A stretch of 64,000 bases of DNA, taken from Myroides sp. NP-2. Lineage in GTDB: Bacteria; Bacteroidota; Bacteroidia; Flavobacteriales; Flavobacteriaceae. Of this stretch, positions 8,609-17,616 are shown piece by piece. The notes under the pieces are model-generated. The model was not told the DNA's origin. It made no database searches and saw only the letters and a program-made list of their open reading frames with translations. The DNA is taken from the NCBI RefSeq assembly GCF_014145665.1, contig NZ_JACHTD010000002.1:248001-312000 (forward strand), given 5' to 3'. The translations under genes were made by a program, and so were the position numbers. Numbering within the stretch: position 1 is the first letter of the stretch; every line of letters starts with the position of its first letter.

Positions 8609-10303
8609 ATGAACAATTTCGCATTACCACTAGAAGTAAAAGAAAATGATAACCTACAAGAAAAACTGTGGTGGAAAAACTCCGAAAGTGAGCAAATTCT
8701 AAACAGAGGTTATTTATTGAAAGGAGAAACGGTTGAAGGAGCTATTGACCGTATTACGACGGCAGCTGCAAAGCGCTTATTTAAACCAGAATTAAAAGAA
8801 TCTTTTCAAGAGATGATTGAACGTGGGTGGATGAGTTTAAGTTCACCAATTTGGGCAAATATGGGAACAGAACGCGGCTTGCCGATTTCGTGTTTCAACG
8901 TAAATATTCCGGATAGCATTGAAGGAATTACGCACAAATTAGGGGAAGTGATTATGCAAACCAAAATCGGTGGAGGTACTTCAGGTTATTTTGGAGGCTT
9001 ACGCGAAAGAGGGAGTGCGGTTACAGATAATGGTAAAAGTAGTGGGGCGGTAAGCTTTATGAAGCTTTTTGATACGGCTATGGACACCATCTCACAAGGG
9101 GGCGTAAGACGCGGTGCATTTGCGGCTTATTTGGATATTGATCACCCTGACTGTGATGAGTTTTTAAACATTAAAAATATCGGAAATCCAATTCAAAACT
9201 TATTCTACGGCGTGAGTATTCCTGACTATTGGATGAAAGAAATGATTGACGGAGACAAGGAAAAAAGACAATTATGGGCAAAAGTACTGGAAAGCAGACA
9301 GCAAAAAGGAATGCCGTACTTGTTCTTCTCTGACAACGTAAATAGCAACAAACCACAAGTGTACAAAGATTTAAACATGCGTATTAACGCAAGTAACCTT
9401 TGTTCTGAAATTATGTTGCCCTCTTCTGATGATGAATCGTTTATCTGTTGTTTATCGTCAATGAACTTAGAGCTATACGACGAGTGGAAAGATACGGAAG
9501 CGGTTAAATTAGCGATCTTCTTTTTGGACGCTGTATTACAGGAATTCATCGAAAAAACGGAAGGAAACTATTACTTAGCTTCTGCTAATCGCTTTGCGAA
9601 AAGACACAGAGCTTTAGGTTTAGGTGTGTTAGGATGGCATTCTTACCTACAAAAAAACATGATTCCTTTTGAAGGTTTAGAGGCTAAGATGTTGACAAAC
9701 AAAATCTTTGAAGACATCAGTGCTAAAGCAGATAAAGCGTCTCAAGAATTAGCGCGCATCTACGGAGAACCTGAAATTTTAAAAGGATACGGTAGAAGAA
9801 ATACGACGACAATGGCGATCGCACCTACAACATCTTCTTCTGCTATTTTAGGACAAACATCTCCTGGAATTGAACCGTTCAGTAGTAACTATTACAAAGC
9901 GGGCTTATCGAAAGGAAACTTCATGCGCAAAAACAAATACCTAACGGCTTTATTAGAGTCGAAAGGAATGGACAATGAAGAAACGTGGAGAAATATCATG
10001 CTTTCTGGAGGAAGTGTTCAACAATTAGAAGGCTTAACAGAAGAAGAAAAAGCGGTATTCAAAACATTCAAAGAAATCAGCCAATTGGAAATTATTCAAC
10101 AAGCTGCGATCAGACAAAAATACGTGGATCAAGCACAAAGTTTGAACTTAAACATTCCGTCTTCTCTTCCAATTAAAGACGTAAACCGCTTAATGATTGA
10201 AGCATGGGAATTAGGAGTAAAAACGCTATACTACCAAAGAAGTCAAAGTGTTTCTAAAGAAATGGTGACTAACTTAGTAAACTGTAGCAGTTGTGAATCT
10301 TAA
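8609..10303 (+). CDS. nrdA: Class I ribonucleotide reductase alpha subunit NrdA, short form without ATP-cone
   Basis: A 564-aa catalytic subunit. Catalytic residues visible are the first redox cysteine C95 (PISCFNVNI), the N-x-C-x-E triad in NASNLCSEIML, the second cysteine in FICCLSSMNL, the radical-relay tyrosines in TLYYQRSQ and the C-terminal thiol pair in NCSSCES. It begins at the catalytic core, lacking the roughly 90-residue N-terminal ATP-cone that gives dATP feedback in longer NrdA proteins, and NrdB has none either. The ATG at 8609 is preferred to an in-frame TTG at 8594. A strong terminator follows. Confidence 0.95.
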   Translation: MNNFALPLEVKENDNLQEKLWWKNSESEQILNRGYLLKGETVEGAIDRITTAAAKRLFKPELKESFQEMIERGWMSLSSPIWANMGTERGLPISCFNVNIPDSIEGITHKLGEVIMQTKIGGGTSGYFGGLRERGSAVTDNGKSSGAVSFMKLFDTAMDTISQGGVRRGAFAAYLDIDHPDCDEFLNIKNIGNPIQNLFYGVSIPDYWMKEMIDGDKEKRQLWAKVLESRQQKGMPYLFFSDNVNSNKPQVYKDLNMRINASNLCSEIMLPSSDDESFICCLSSMNLELYDEWKDTEAVKLAIFFLDAVLQEFIEKTEGNYYLASANRFAKRHRALGLGVLGWHSYLQKNMIPFEGLEAKMLTNKIFEDISAKADKASQELARIYGEPEILKGYGRRNTTTMAIAPTTSSSAILGQTSPGIEPFSSNYYKAGLSKGNFMRKNKYLTALLESKGMDNEETWRNIMLSGGSVQQLEGLTEEEKAVFKTFKEISQLEIIQQAAIRQKYVDQAQSLNLNIPSSLPIKDVNRLMIEAWELGVKTLYYQRSQSVSKEMVTNLVNCSSCES

Positions 10304-10320
10304 TCTACACCTACAATAAT

Positions 10321-10353
10321 AAAAAGCCTCAAAGTATTCCTTTGAGGCTTTTT
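10321..10353 (+). terminator. Intrinsic terminator of nrdBA
   Basis: A 14-bp stem (AAAAAGCCTCAAAG at 10321-10334 with its complement at 10340-10353) has a 5-nt loop TATTC and ends in six T. It starts 18 nt after the nrdA stop. Confidence 0.95.
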
Positions 10354-10864
10354 TCATATGTATCTTTAGGACGGATCGGTCCTCTACTTCCACTTCAATC
10401 CAATCGGTTTGTTTTTTACTTAAGATTCTTCATCACGAATTAGCCCCCAGTACAACATCTTCTTTTTACACGATCGGTACAAACCTCATCTGACGCTTAT
10501 TTTAAGCGTTATAAAGGATTTTTTATGTAATTATATCCTGTAAACTGTTTTGTGTTAATTAAGCGCTTATTTTCGCTAAAATCAACGTTAAAGGTCTAGA
10601 AAGCAAAAACCTCAGCGATTTGCTTTTGTTTAACTCTTGGATTCACCGCAATTTACTTGAACTTACATCGACTCTTCTTAAAGTGATACTACCTCAACCT
10701 TTGATATAGGTTGAATTTCGTTGAAAAACTAAGGTAGATAAAACAACGTCTACGCTCCAAGCTTTCCTAGTAAATGGAATAGTAGATGTATTACAAAAAA
10801 CAATCTACCATAATTGACATACTTGGTATCAATCCTATTCACTAAACTTTAGTTATACACAGAC
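10354..10864. other. Gene-free interval between nrdA and the T6SS cargo genes
   Basis: About 510 bp where the rightward nrdBA and leftward T6SS cargo transcription units converge. No ORF of note on either strand. The only structure seen is a nested inverted repeat at 10689-10737: inner CAACCT/AGGTTG at 10695-10700 and 10708-10713, outer CTACCT/AGGTAG at 10689-10694 and 10732-10737. The position, just downstream of a toxin-immunity pair, is where orphan toxin tips or immunity remnants often accumulate, but no recognisable remnant was found. Confidence 0.5.
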
Positions 10865-11215
10865 TCAATTTTCTGATTCAATTATTTCAAATCTAATTTC
10901 AATTAAATCATTAATTGTTTGGAGAATTTTCCGGACGTTGTTTGCTCTTTTTTCCTTGTCTTCATTTTTTCCATGAGTAAATGAGGCAGTTACTAAAATA
11001 GGAAAATGCTGATGTGCCTCTTCTTGCCAGCAGTCCTCTTCTTCTACATAATTTTCAAGAATAGAAAGTGTTTCCGCTACAGGACCAAATCTATAGCCTA
11101 ATGTTCCTCTTGAGAGAGTCTTCAATTGAATCCCTAACTTACTTGAAATTATTTCACCCAAACCTACTTTGTCTTGTTTCGAAAAGCCGAAGGTTAAATA
11201 ATATGATTTTACCAT
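10865..11215 (-). CDS. DUF4279-like small protein, putative immunity to the Rhs toxin
   Basis: A 116-aa soluble protein, last in the T6SS cargo module, starting 5 nt after the Rhs stop codon. The pattern (YYLTFGFSKQDKVGLGEIIS near the start, LSRGTLGYRF and the acidic WQEEAHQHFP segment) resembles the DUF4279 family, which is recurrently found beside polymorphic toxins. It is acidic in the second half. By position it should neutralise the Rhs C-terminal toxin by direct binding in the cytoplasm. The family call is by recollection of pattern; the immunity role is inferred from gene order. Confidence 0.65.
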   Translation of the reverse strand: MVKSYYLTFGFSKQDKVGLGEIISSKLGIQLKTLSRGTLGYRFGPVAETLSILENYVEEEDCWQEEAHQHFPILVTASFTHGKNEDKEKRANNVRKILQTINDLIEIRFEIIESEN

Positions 11216-11220
11216 CTTAG

Positions 11221-14200
11221 TTAATAACTTTTTATTGTATAACTTTTAGTTATACTAGCATCTATAGCAACTTCTACGCTCTGAAATACTCTAAAATTAA
11301 CGTCACGCCCCATTCTATTTGAAATTTTACTCTGTAATTTTCCAAGGCCTAATTTTTTTGCTCTCCATGGATTATCAACATCCAATGGAAAAGATTTTCC
11401 CGATCCTTGTTTTGATAAACCAACAGATTCTGCTTTTTTCAACAAAACTGGATTGACAATCGCGACATCAAAATCACTTACTCTCCCAACGTCAAAAGGC
11501 AACTTACTCTTGTATCCTATACCACTAACTGCACTACCTTGTAAGATAATTGGTGATCCCTTGCCATTGCCTCCTTTTGCGACACTAGCTTGTATCTCAA
11601 TTGCAAACTGACTTAATTGTCCGTAACTTTTAAATCCGAATGGAAGGGTTAACCCAAATGGGTCAATTTCAACACTAGTATCCCAAACATACCCATACAA
11701 CGTTGGGTTATTCCCTGCTAGACCAATGGGATCCTGGCTGATGTAATTACCTACATTCGGATCATAGTATCGAAAGCGGTTATAGGCTAAACCCGTCTCC
11801 ATATCAACGAGCTGTCCTGGATAAAGGTAGTTACAAAATCCCGCATGCCCAACAGTCATACGCGTATTTCCGAAGCTATCGAGTTGGCGTTGCCAAACCT
11901 TATCTCCAGTATCAGTATAGGCGCGGATTGGTGTTCCCAAATGATCACTCACCAAGCTGTATCGCTTGTTGCCTTTGATCTTTGCCATAGGCGTAAAGCT
12001 ATCTTCCTCAAACACCCAAGTAATGATATCGTCAGCTGTAGTTACTCTAGCATCGAAAGTTTTGTACTCATGTAAGATGACATTCCCTTGCCACACATAA
12101 TGGGTCGTCGCACTTTTATAGCGCTTGCTCACCCGTCTACCCAAAGCATCGTACTTAAAGATTACGGCTTCTCCATCTGGTCGTACCACTTGGCTCAACA
12201 TACCTGCACCATTCCAGGCATACGTCCACTTTTTACCTGTTAGCTTCTCTATCTTTTCAATGAGATATCCTGCTTTATCATACGTATACCTTGCCGTTTT
12301 CGTTTCAATTAAGCGATTTTTAGTATATATTCGATCCTTACATCCCAACTGTTGATATAGATTTCCACTGGCATCCACTCCGCGCTCTTCTTTTTCATTC
12401 CCCTCATAAACAACCTGTTGTAAAAATCCTCTTGGATCGCGTTTGTATTGGGTTAACTCATGTCCTTGATCTACAAATTGACGAAGCCTTCCTGCGTCTG
12501 CCCACGTGTACTGTCGATGAAAACAAGGAATGGAAACACTGTTTTGCTGTTGTTTATTGACGCCTAAGGTTAGCATTTGACCCATTGAATTGTATGACCA
12601 CGCTTGCTGTATGCCTCCTGAGTAGGCTCTGGTCAATTCCATGCCAAAGGAATCATAGGTTTGTGTAACCTTCCAATCGTTGAACTCGCTTTCAACAACA
12701 TTGCCCCATGCATCGTACTGATATTCAAATTTTGCCCCCAAACTACTGCTGACTCCAATGCGACGTCCATAAACATCATAGGTGTGTTTAACCTCATGTC
12801 CATTAAAGCACTCCTTAATTACCTGTCCTTCCTTGTTGTAATATAGATCGACCACACCCGCCTCATTTATGGCTTGGCGTAAAGAGCCGAATTCATAGGT
12901 AAAAGTTTCACTTGTTTGATCACTGTAATTCACCTGTATCACACGTCCCATTTCATCGTGTTCATACGTCTTCCAGCGATTTGCAGTGCGTTCTTCTGTG
13001 ATCCACCCTCCTTCATTGCGCTTGTATTGCTTTTCCAACCCATCAAATCCTCTTTCGCGAATGACTTGTCCAACGGCATCTAGTTCAAAGTGATACAGTT
13101 GTCCTTCTTCATTTTGAATACTGCGCAACCGTTCATTTGAATCGTAGCTGTAACAAAGCCGTTGACCTGCTTCACTTCTGCTAATCAGCTTGTGCATGCC
13201 CTTATACTGATAGTAGATGTTGTGATAATTATCTTCATAGTGTATCACATTGTCCAATGCATCGTATTGCAAGTGAATGATATTGCCGTCAAATTCACAA
13301 ACCATTAAAGGACGTCCTACGTAATCCAACACACACTTTCTCATTCGACCCTTGGGATCTAAAGTATGCGTACAGCGGTTCCAAAGATCGTATTGATATT
13401 GTGTTCTTTCTCCCGTTGTGTTAACCATCGCTACTACGTTGTACTGCTCGTCGTATTCAAGCGTCATACGAACTCCTAACCCATTGCTAATTACCGAAAG
13501 TAGTCCGTCTTTATTATAGGAAAAATTGGTTTTTGCCCCTAGTGGATGGCATTTTTGGCGAAGTCGTCCTCCAGCATCATACGTAAACCTCCACTTTCCG
13601 CCACGGGAATCAATCACTTCAGTTGGCAAATAAGGAAAATTCAAATCTTCGTACATCAGTTGGGTAAATTGTCCATCGGGTTCAATCAACTGCACCAAAT
13701 TGCCCAGCTGATCGCGAATTTGGTTTTGCACATGGCCCAAAGGGTCCATACTGCGCTCTAACTCATTGTATTTGTTGAAGAATTTCTTCCACACTGCACC
13801 CTTGGGATCAATCGTCTCGTACACCACGTGATTTCGATGCTTGTAAATCGTCTTATTCCCTTCGCCATCAACAACATGGGTTTCCCCTTGATAGTAGGTT
13901 AAGATCATGTGATGAATACCGCCATCTCCCCAAGATTCCGTGCAACGAGCCCCTGTATTTTTTCCCTCGTATTTAAAAAACCAACGGTGTCCATTGCGCC
14001 AAATTTCTTCTACAAGTAGGTGATTTTTGTACTTCATTTGTAGAGGTTGGCGGATCTCGTCATAATGCACAATCAGATTGCCTTGGGTGTCATAAACATA
14101 TTCACTAATACACACTGCTTCCATACCTAGTTCGGGTGCATCTGTCCATACCTTGGTCAATCGCCCTTGTGTATCACTTTCGATTCGATACCCTCGACCC

Positions 14201-15873
14201 ACTGAATCTAAGATATGGGTCAATGTTCCATAGGAATCATAGGAAAATCGAATGGCAAACCCTTCTCTAGTACAAATCGAACTTAGCAAATGGGCCTCTT
14301 GTTTAGCGGCTAGGGAAGTTGTCTGAAACAGATACATTTCTCCCGTTTGCTTTTGAATGTAGTAATACCCATCTGGGTGAAAACACAGCCAAATTTTTTC
14401 AGAACGATGATAGCGCGACGTTGGAAATTCCCGAGTCGGAATATGATCAAAGTTAATCAGGCGACCATCCCCTACCCTCACTTGTGCACGTCGATAGTCT
14501 TGGTTGACAAACAAAGCCCAATCGTAGCTGTGGTGCCAACCATGACCCAAGGGACCACAGTACTCACTATCGCTATACCAAACGCGCCTAAAAGACAAGG
14601 GAATCATTCCTGTAAATGAAAAATCAAGATTATCCGTGAATAGATCACCTCCTGCTACGTCAATAGGATGTCCGACATAGGTTTTTATACGCTTGTCAAC
14701 TTTGTTGTATACGCCTTGGGTGTACTTGTGTTTAAACAGCTTTTTATTCACTTTATTTAACGCGCGCGAGAAGCTGCTACAAGGTTTTCCGTTGTCTTGG
14801 TTTTTTGCTACTTGTTTTGCGCGTTTAAGCTTTAATTTATTAAATCCAGCACGCAAGAGAAATCTAGGGGCTTGCAGTGGATTAATAGGCGAAGGAACGG
14901 GATTAGTCAAGACAAGACGAGTTAAGGGAATTGGAATGATCATCCCTGTTGGCACGTATAGTTTTGCTTTTACTCCATTTTCGGGATCAGCAGGGCCGCT
15001 GGCATCGTGAATAGAAGTCATTCCAATATCGGAACACGCATTTTGTAGATGGGCAATAGAGCCTACTAAGGGAGCATTATCCGCCAAAACAAACATACTA
15101 CCAAGCCAGGAATGCCCTTTATTTTTCATGATGGTTTTTTCCGCAACGGGATGAAATCCTCCACCCGCAGGTGCATGTTGAAAACAACGTATACTAGTGC
15201 CAGCAACTGTTCGCGGCAAAACATGCCCCACTTTTACCGTTGCTCCAAGACGCAATATAAACATACGGGCAAAACTGCTAACCGTAGCAACTACATCATT
15301 AGTCACCTCCGCATCCTTTCCCGATATCAAGTCTTGGTCCACCAAATAATCTGTTCCCTTTTTAAAAGCATCAACGCCCAGTACACATACTTTCATAGCT
15401 GCTAAAGCAAGAAAGTCTTTGGCGTTAAAAGATAGCCCCATAAAGGGGTGTGGAAGGGGAACTGGCGATGGGGAGGGTGGAATCTTCACCATGTGAATGT
15501 CAATCAAATTCAACACAGGATCCAATTGTTTAGACACTGGTAAACAACCGATACCCTTGGCAAAATTAGTGGCTTGAAGCAGGGGTAACATCACCCCCTC
15601 ACTCATGTTATTAGCAAATGTAAGTACCGTAGTAAAGGCCGATAATGCTCCATTAGAGATATTTACAATCGCTTCTACAATCATTTGTTCCTGGTTTAGA
15701 CTTGTATCGGTCACAATATTGTGATGTCTATCGTATATAGCGGTAAAAGTCCCTTTATAATTCTTGAATATAGCGTCAAATGTCTGCTCGTAAATAGATT
15801 TTTCTTCCTTTTGTAGAAGACGCTCTTCCGACAGATTTTCATTAGATAAATTGCTTACTTTTTTTTCCTTCAT
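11221..15873 (-). CDS. PAAR-like/Rhs-repeat T6SS effector with variable C-terminal toxin domain
   Basis: A 1550-aa Rhs protein. Residues 1 to about 110 form an N-terminal helical segment. Roughly 110-330 contain a PAAR-like region (PPSPSPVPLPHPFMG, then RTVAGTSIRCFQHAPAGGGF) that would cap the VgrG spike. About 390-1400 are YD/Rhs repeats forming the cocoon. The conserved core end RYYDPNVGNYISQDPIGL and YGYVWDTSVEIDPFGL marks the toxin boundary. The last 142 residues are the toxin, with a GSAVSG motif and SDFDVAIV about 20 residues later, as in nucleotidyltransferase folds. An ATG at 15873 is preferred over TTG at 15897. It lies downstream of vgrG and upstream of a putative immunity gene. Confidence 0.9.
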   Translation of the reverse strand: MKEKKVSNLSNENLSEERLLQKEEKSIYEQTFDAIFKNYKGTFTAIYDRHHNIVTDTSLNQEQMIVEAIVNISNGALSAFTTVLTFANNMSEGVMLPLLQATNFAKGIGCLPVSKQLDPVLNLIDIHMVKIPPSPSPVPLPHPFMGLSFNAKDFLALAAMKVCVLGVDAFKKGTDYLVDQDLISGKDAEVTNDVVATVSSFARMFILRLGATVKVGHVLPRTVAGTSIRCFQHAPAGGGFHPVAEKTIMKNKGHSWLGSMFVLADNAPLVGSIAHLQNACSDIGMTSIHDASGPADPENGVKAKLYVPTGMIIPIPLTRLVLTNPVPSPINPLQAPRFLLRAGFNKLKLKRAKQVAKNQDNGKPCSSFSRALNKVNKKLFKHKYTQGVYNKVDKRIKTYVGHPIDVAGGDLFTDNLDFSFTGMIPLSFRRVWYSDSEYCGPLGHGWHHSYDWALFVNQDYRRAQVRVGDGRLINFDHIPTREFPTSRYHRSEKIWLCFHPDGYYYIQKQTGEMYLFQTTSLAAKQEAHLLSSICTREGFAIRFSYDSYGTLTHILDSVGRGYRIESDTQGRLTKVWTDAPELGMEAVCISEYVYDTQGNLIVHYDEIRQPLQMKYKNHLLVEEIWRNGHRWFFKYEGKNTGARCTESWGDGGIHHMILTYYQGETHVVDGEGNKTIYKHRNHVVYETIDPKGAVWKKFFNKYNELERSMDPLGHVQNQIRDQLGNLVQLIEPDGQFTQLMYEDLNFPYLPTEVIDSRGGKWRFTYDAGGRLRQKCHPLGAKTNFSYNKDGLLSVISNGLGVRMTLEYDEQYNVVAMVNTTGERTQYQYDLWNRCTHTLDPKGRMRKCVLDYVGRPLMVCEFDGNIIHLQYDALDNVIHYEDNYHNIYYQYKGMHKLISRSEAGQRLCYSYDSNERLRSIQNEEGQLYHFELDAVGQVIRERGFDGLEKQYKRNEGGWITEERTANRWKTYEHDEMGRVIQVNYSDQTSETFTYEFGSLRQAINEAGVVDLYYNKEGQVIKECFNGHEVKHTYDVYGRRIGVSSSLGAKFEYQYDAWGNVVESEFNDWKVTQTYDSFGMELTRAYSGGIQQAWSYNSMGQMLTLGVNKQQQNSVSIPCFHRQYTWADAGRLRQFVDQGHELTQYKRDPRGFLQQVVYEGNEKEERGVDASGNLYQQLGCKDRIYTKNRLIETKTARYTYDKAGYLIEKIEKLTGKKWTYAWNGAGMLSQVVRPDGEAVIFKYDALGRRVSKRYKSATTHYVWQGNVILHEYKTFDARVTTADDIITWVFEEDSFTPMAKIKGNKRYSLVSDHLGTPIRAYTDTGDKVWQRQLDSFGNTRMTVGHAGFCNYLYPGQLVDMETGLAYNRFRYYDPNVGNYISQDPIGLAGNNPTLYGYVWDTSVEIDPFGLTLPFGFKSYGQLSQFAIEIQASVAKGGNGKGSPIILQGSAVSGIGYKSKLPFDVGRVSDFDVAIVNPVLLKKAESVGLSKQGSGKSFPLDVDNPWRAKKLGLGKLQSKISNRMGRDVNFRVFQSVEVAIDASITKSYTIKSY

Positions 15874-15972
15874 CGTGCATACTCTCTTAGTGATCAAAAT
15901 TTTTACAACTTTTTTTCTCTACGCTCTTTATACCCCTCCGTCTTGGACTACCAATGAATGGCTTTTGAGCAG

Positions 15973-16275
15973 CTACTCTTTACTTGTACTGATGGTTAAT
16001 CTAAGCCAGACTCCCAGCCCTATCATAGCAATTCCAGCAATCATAATCCCCCAAGAAATAAAACAATTGAAGCGACGGGCGACTGTTTCGCCCAACACAT
16101 TCTTGATCCAGGTTATATTGGTAAAGACCCCTGGCCCTCCTGTATCATACATCCAATCATATCCCCTCTTCGAACAGTACCAAAGAACAAACCCTAGCAA
16201 AAACAGAAGTATACCAGGTAGTTCAGGGAATACTAGGACAAGATCTGTTACCCATCCTTTGTCTTTTTTATTCAT
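15973..16275 (-). CDS. Imm17-like two-helix membrane protein
   Basis: A 100-aa protein with two predicted membrane segments, about residues 14-34 (VFPELPGILLFLLGFVLWYC) and 72-92 (ISWGIMIAGIAMIGLGVWL). The connecting loop contains the YDWMYDTGG and LGETVARRFN patterns. These resemble the immunity 17 family of small membrane proteins found in Bacteroidetes T6SS loci. Its ATG overlaps the stop of the upstream 446-aa gene by 4 nt, so translation is coupled. It precedes rather than follows the Rhs gene, so it may protect against another effector, act at the membrane, or help Rhs loading. Confidence 0.6.
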   Translation of the reverse strand: MNKKDKGWVTDLVLVFPELPGILLFLLGFVLWYCSKRGYDWMYDTGGPGVFTNITWIKNVLGETVARRFNCFISWGIMIAGIAMIGLGVWLRLTISTSKE

Positions 16276-17612
16276 TTTTCCGTTTTATTAGTCATCATAC
16301 TTTTCACATTTTTAGCGTTAACTCTCCATTTCTCCCCTAACAAGGGTTGAAGAAGACTGTCCAATTCGCTATCAGAGATATACGACGTATACCGAGAGTC
16401 CAACACCTCTTTCACGAGCAAAGCATAGGTCGATGCTTGAATTATAGGTGCGGATAGGTGTTGGCCAAGGCGAAGTCCCTTGTTTAACGCATCATACCTC
16501 AACTGTTTATCTGCCCCTTTATCTGCGGCTTGTGCTAATAGTCGATAAGCCTCAATTTGCATCAGGTAATCTTGTCGATTCTCACAATGGGTCACCCCGC
16601 TTTTGAAATCTTCAATCGCCTTGTCGCTCTTGTTGAGCATCATAAACAAGCTCCCTCTAAACAAATGGGATTGTGCCGCTATTTGCCCGACTAGATCTTC
16701 AGCGAGTTGACCTTCGATCTCTTGCAAGATGGAGATTCCTTCATCCATATAGCTGATTGCTTTATTAACTTGTTGCTCGCTATATGCTGAAGTAGCTAAA
16801 GCGCAGTAAACCATCGTTTTTTGAATGTACCAGTGGGCCTCTGTTTCCTTAAAGCGATCTGCGATAGCGAGACAACTATTTGCGTGTTGGTCAATCGCAT
16901 TTTTTTGTTTTTTAGCAATCGCATCATACAGCTGTACCAAGTGATACCGATACTTTGTATCAGGAGCATCAGGGTCTCCCATTGCAGCGACTTCTTTTAT
17001 GGCTTGCGCCAAACCAAAAAAATGGGGTAAAATATGGGTTGATTTAGGAGCAAAATGTTGGAGTTCATCGAATATTGGTTGCTCAAATGTATCGGATAAT
17101 ACTAGTCGAACTTTAGGGTGTAACTCCAGTACGGCTAAATCTTTCAACCAGCGAAGCATTGCCTTGACACGCTTGTTTGGATCATCTAAAACACAGACTA
17201 AATAGGAGTCTTCTTCAAATTCCACACTGGCGCAAAAGGCGTTAATATTCGACACAAATAGTGCCGCTACATTATGGGTGTCGGAAGTTGTGACATCCAA
17301 TTTCCAGTGTATATAGTTGGACTCAATGCCCGGTGGTTTATCTGTATAATTCCACAAAAATGTAGACATAAACAACTCTTCCACCAAAGCCTTGCTATAG
17401 AGATTCACCTGTTGCAATCCAGACTTAAAGACCACAACAACATCGTCAATTTCATTGTCGACTGCGACCATATAATCGTAAAAGGCATCTATCATTTCAC
17501 AATCATCCGAAGGGGTGCGCAAAATAAGAAAGGTATAGGGATGCGTATCCTTTAGCTCGAGATACTTTAATTCAAGTTCTTCCGCTCTTTGTTGAATTGG
17601 ATTACACTCCAT
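16272..17612 (-). CDS. TPR-like protein between VgrG and Rhs, putative effector adaptor
   Basis: A 446-aa soluble protein that I do not recognise by name. Residues 1-210 look like an alpha/beta domain with alternating hydrophobic strands (YTFLILRTP, DDVVVVF, YLVCVLDD, VRLVLSDT), reminiscent of a degenerate P-loop ATPase fold but with no Walker A motif. Residues 220-430 are helical with TPR-like pairs (AISYMDEGISILQEIEGQLA, SDKAIEDFKSGVTHCE, ALNKGLRLGQ). It starts 4 nt after vgrG and overlaps the next gene by ATGA. The slot between VgrG and an Rhs effector is where loading adaptors or chaperones (Eag, Tap types) sit, so an adaptor role is inferred. Confidence 0.55.
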   Translation of the reverse strand: MECNPIQQRAEELELKYLELKDTHPYTFLILRTPSDDCEMIDAFYDYMVAVDNEIDDVVVVFKSGLQQVNLYSKALVEELFMSTFLWNYTDKPPGIESNYIHWKLDVTTSDTHNVAALFVSNINAFCASVEFEEDSYLVCVLDDPNKRVKAMLRWLKDLAVLELHPKVRLVLSDTFEQPIFDELQHFAPKSTHILPHFFGLAQAIKEVAAMGDPDAPDTKYRYHLVQLYDAIAKKQKNAIDQHANSCLAIADRFKETEAHWYIQKTMVYCALATSAYSEQQVNKAISYMDEGISILQEIEGQLAEDLVGQIAAQSHLFRGSLFMMLNKSDKAIEDFKSGVTHCENRQDYLMQIEAYRLLAQAADKGADKQLRYDALNKGLRLGQHLSAPIIQASTYALLVKEVLDSRYTSYISDSELDSLLQPLLGEKWRVNAKNVKSMMTNKTEK

Positions 17613-17616
17613 TGGC

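Noticed and set aside
14347..15405. Plus-strand frames of 90-105 codons antisense to the Rhs gene
   Set aside because: Shadow frames of the long Rhs coding region; no independent start signals.
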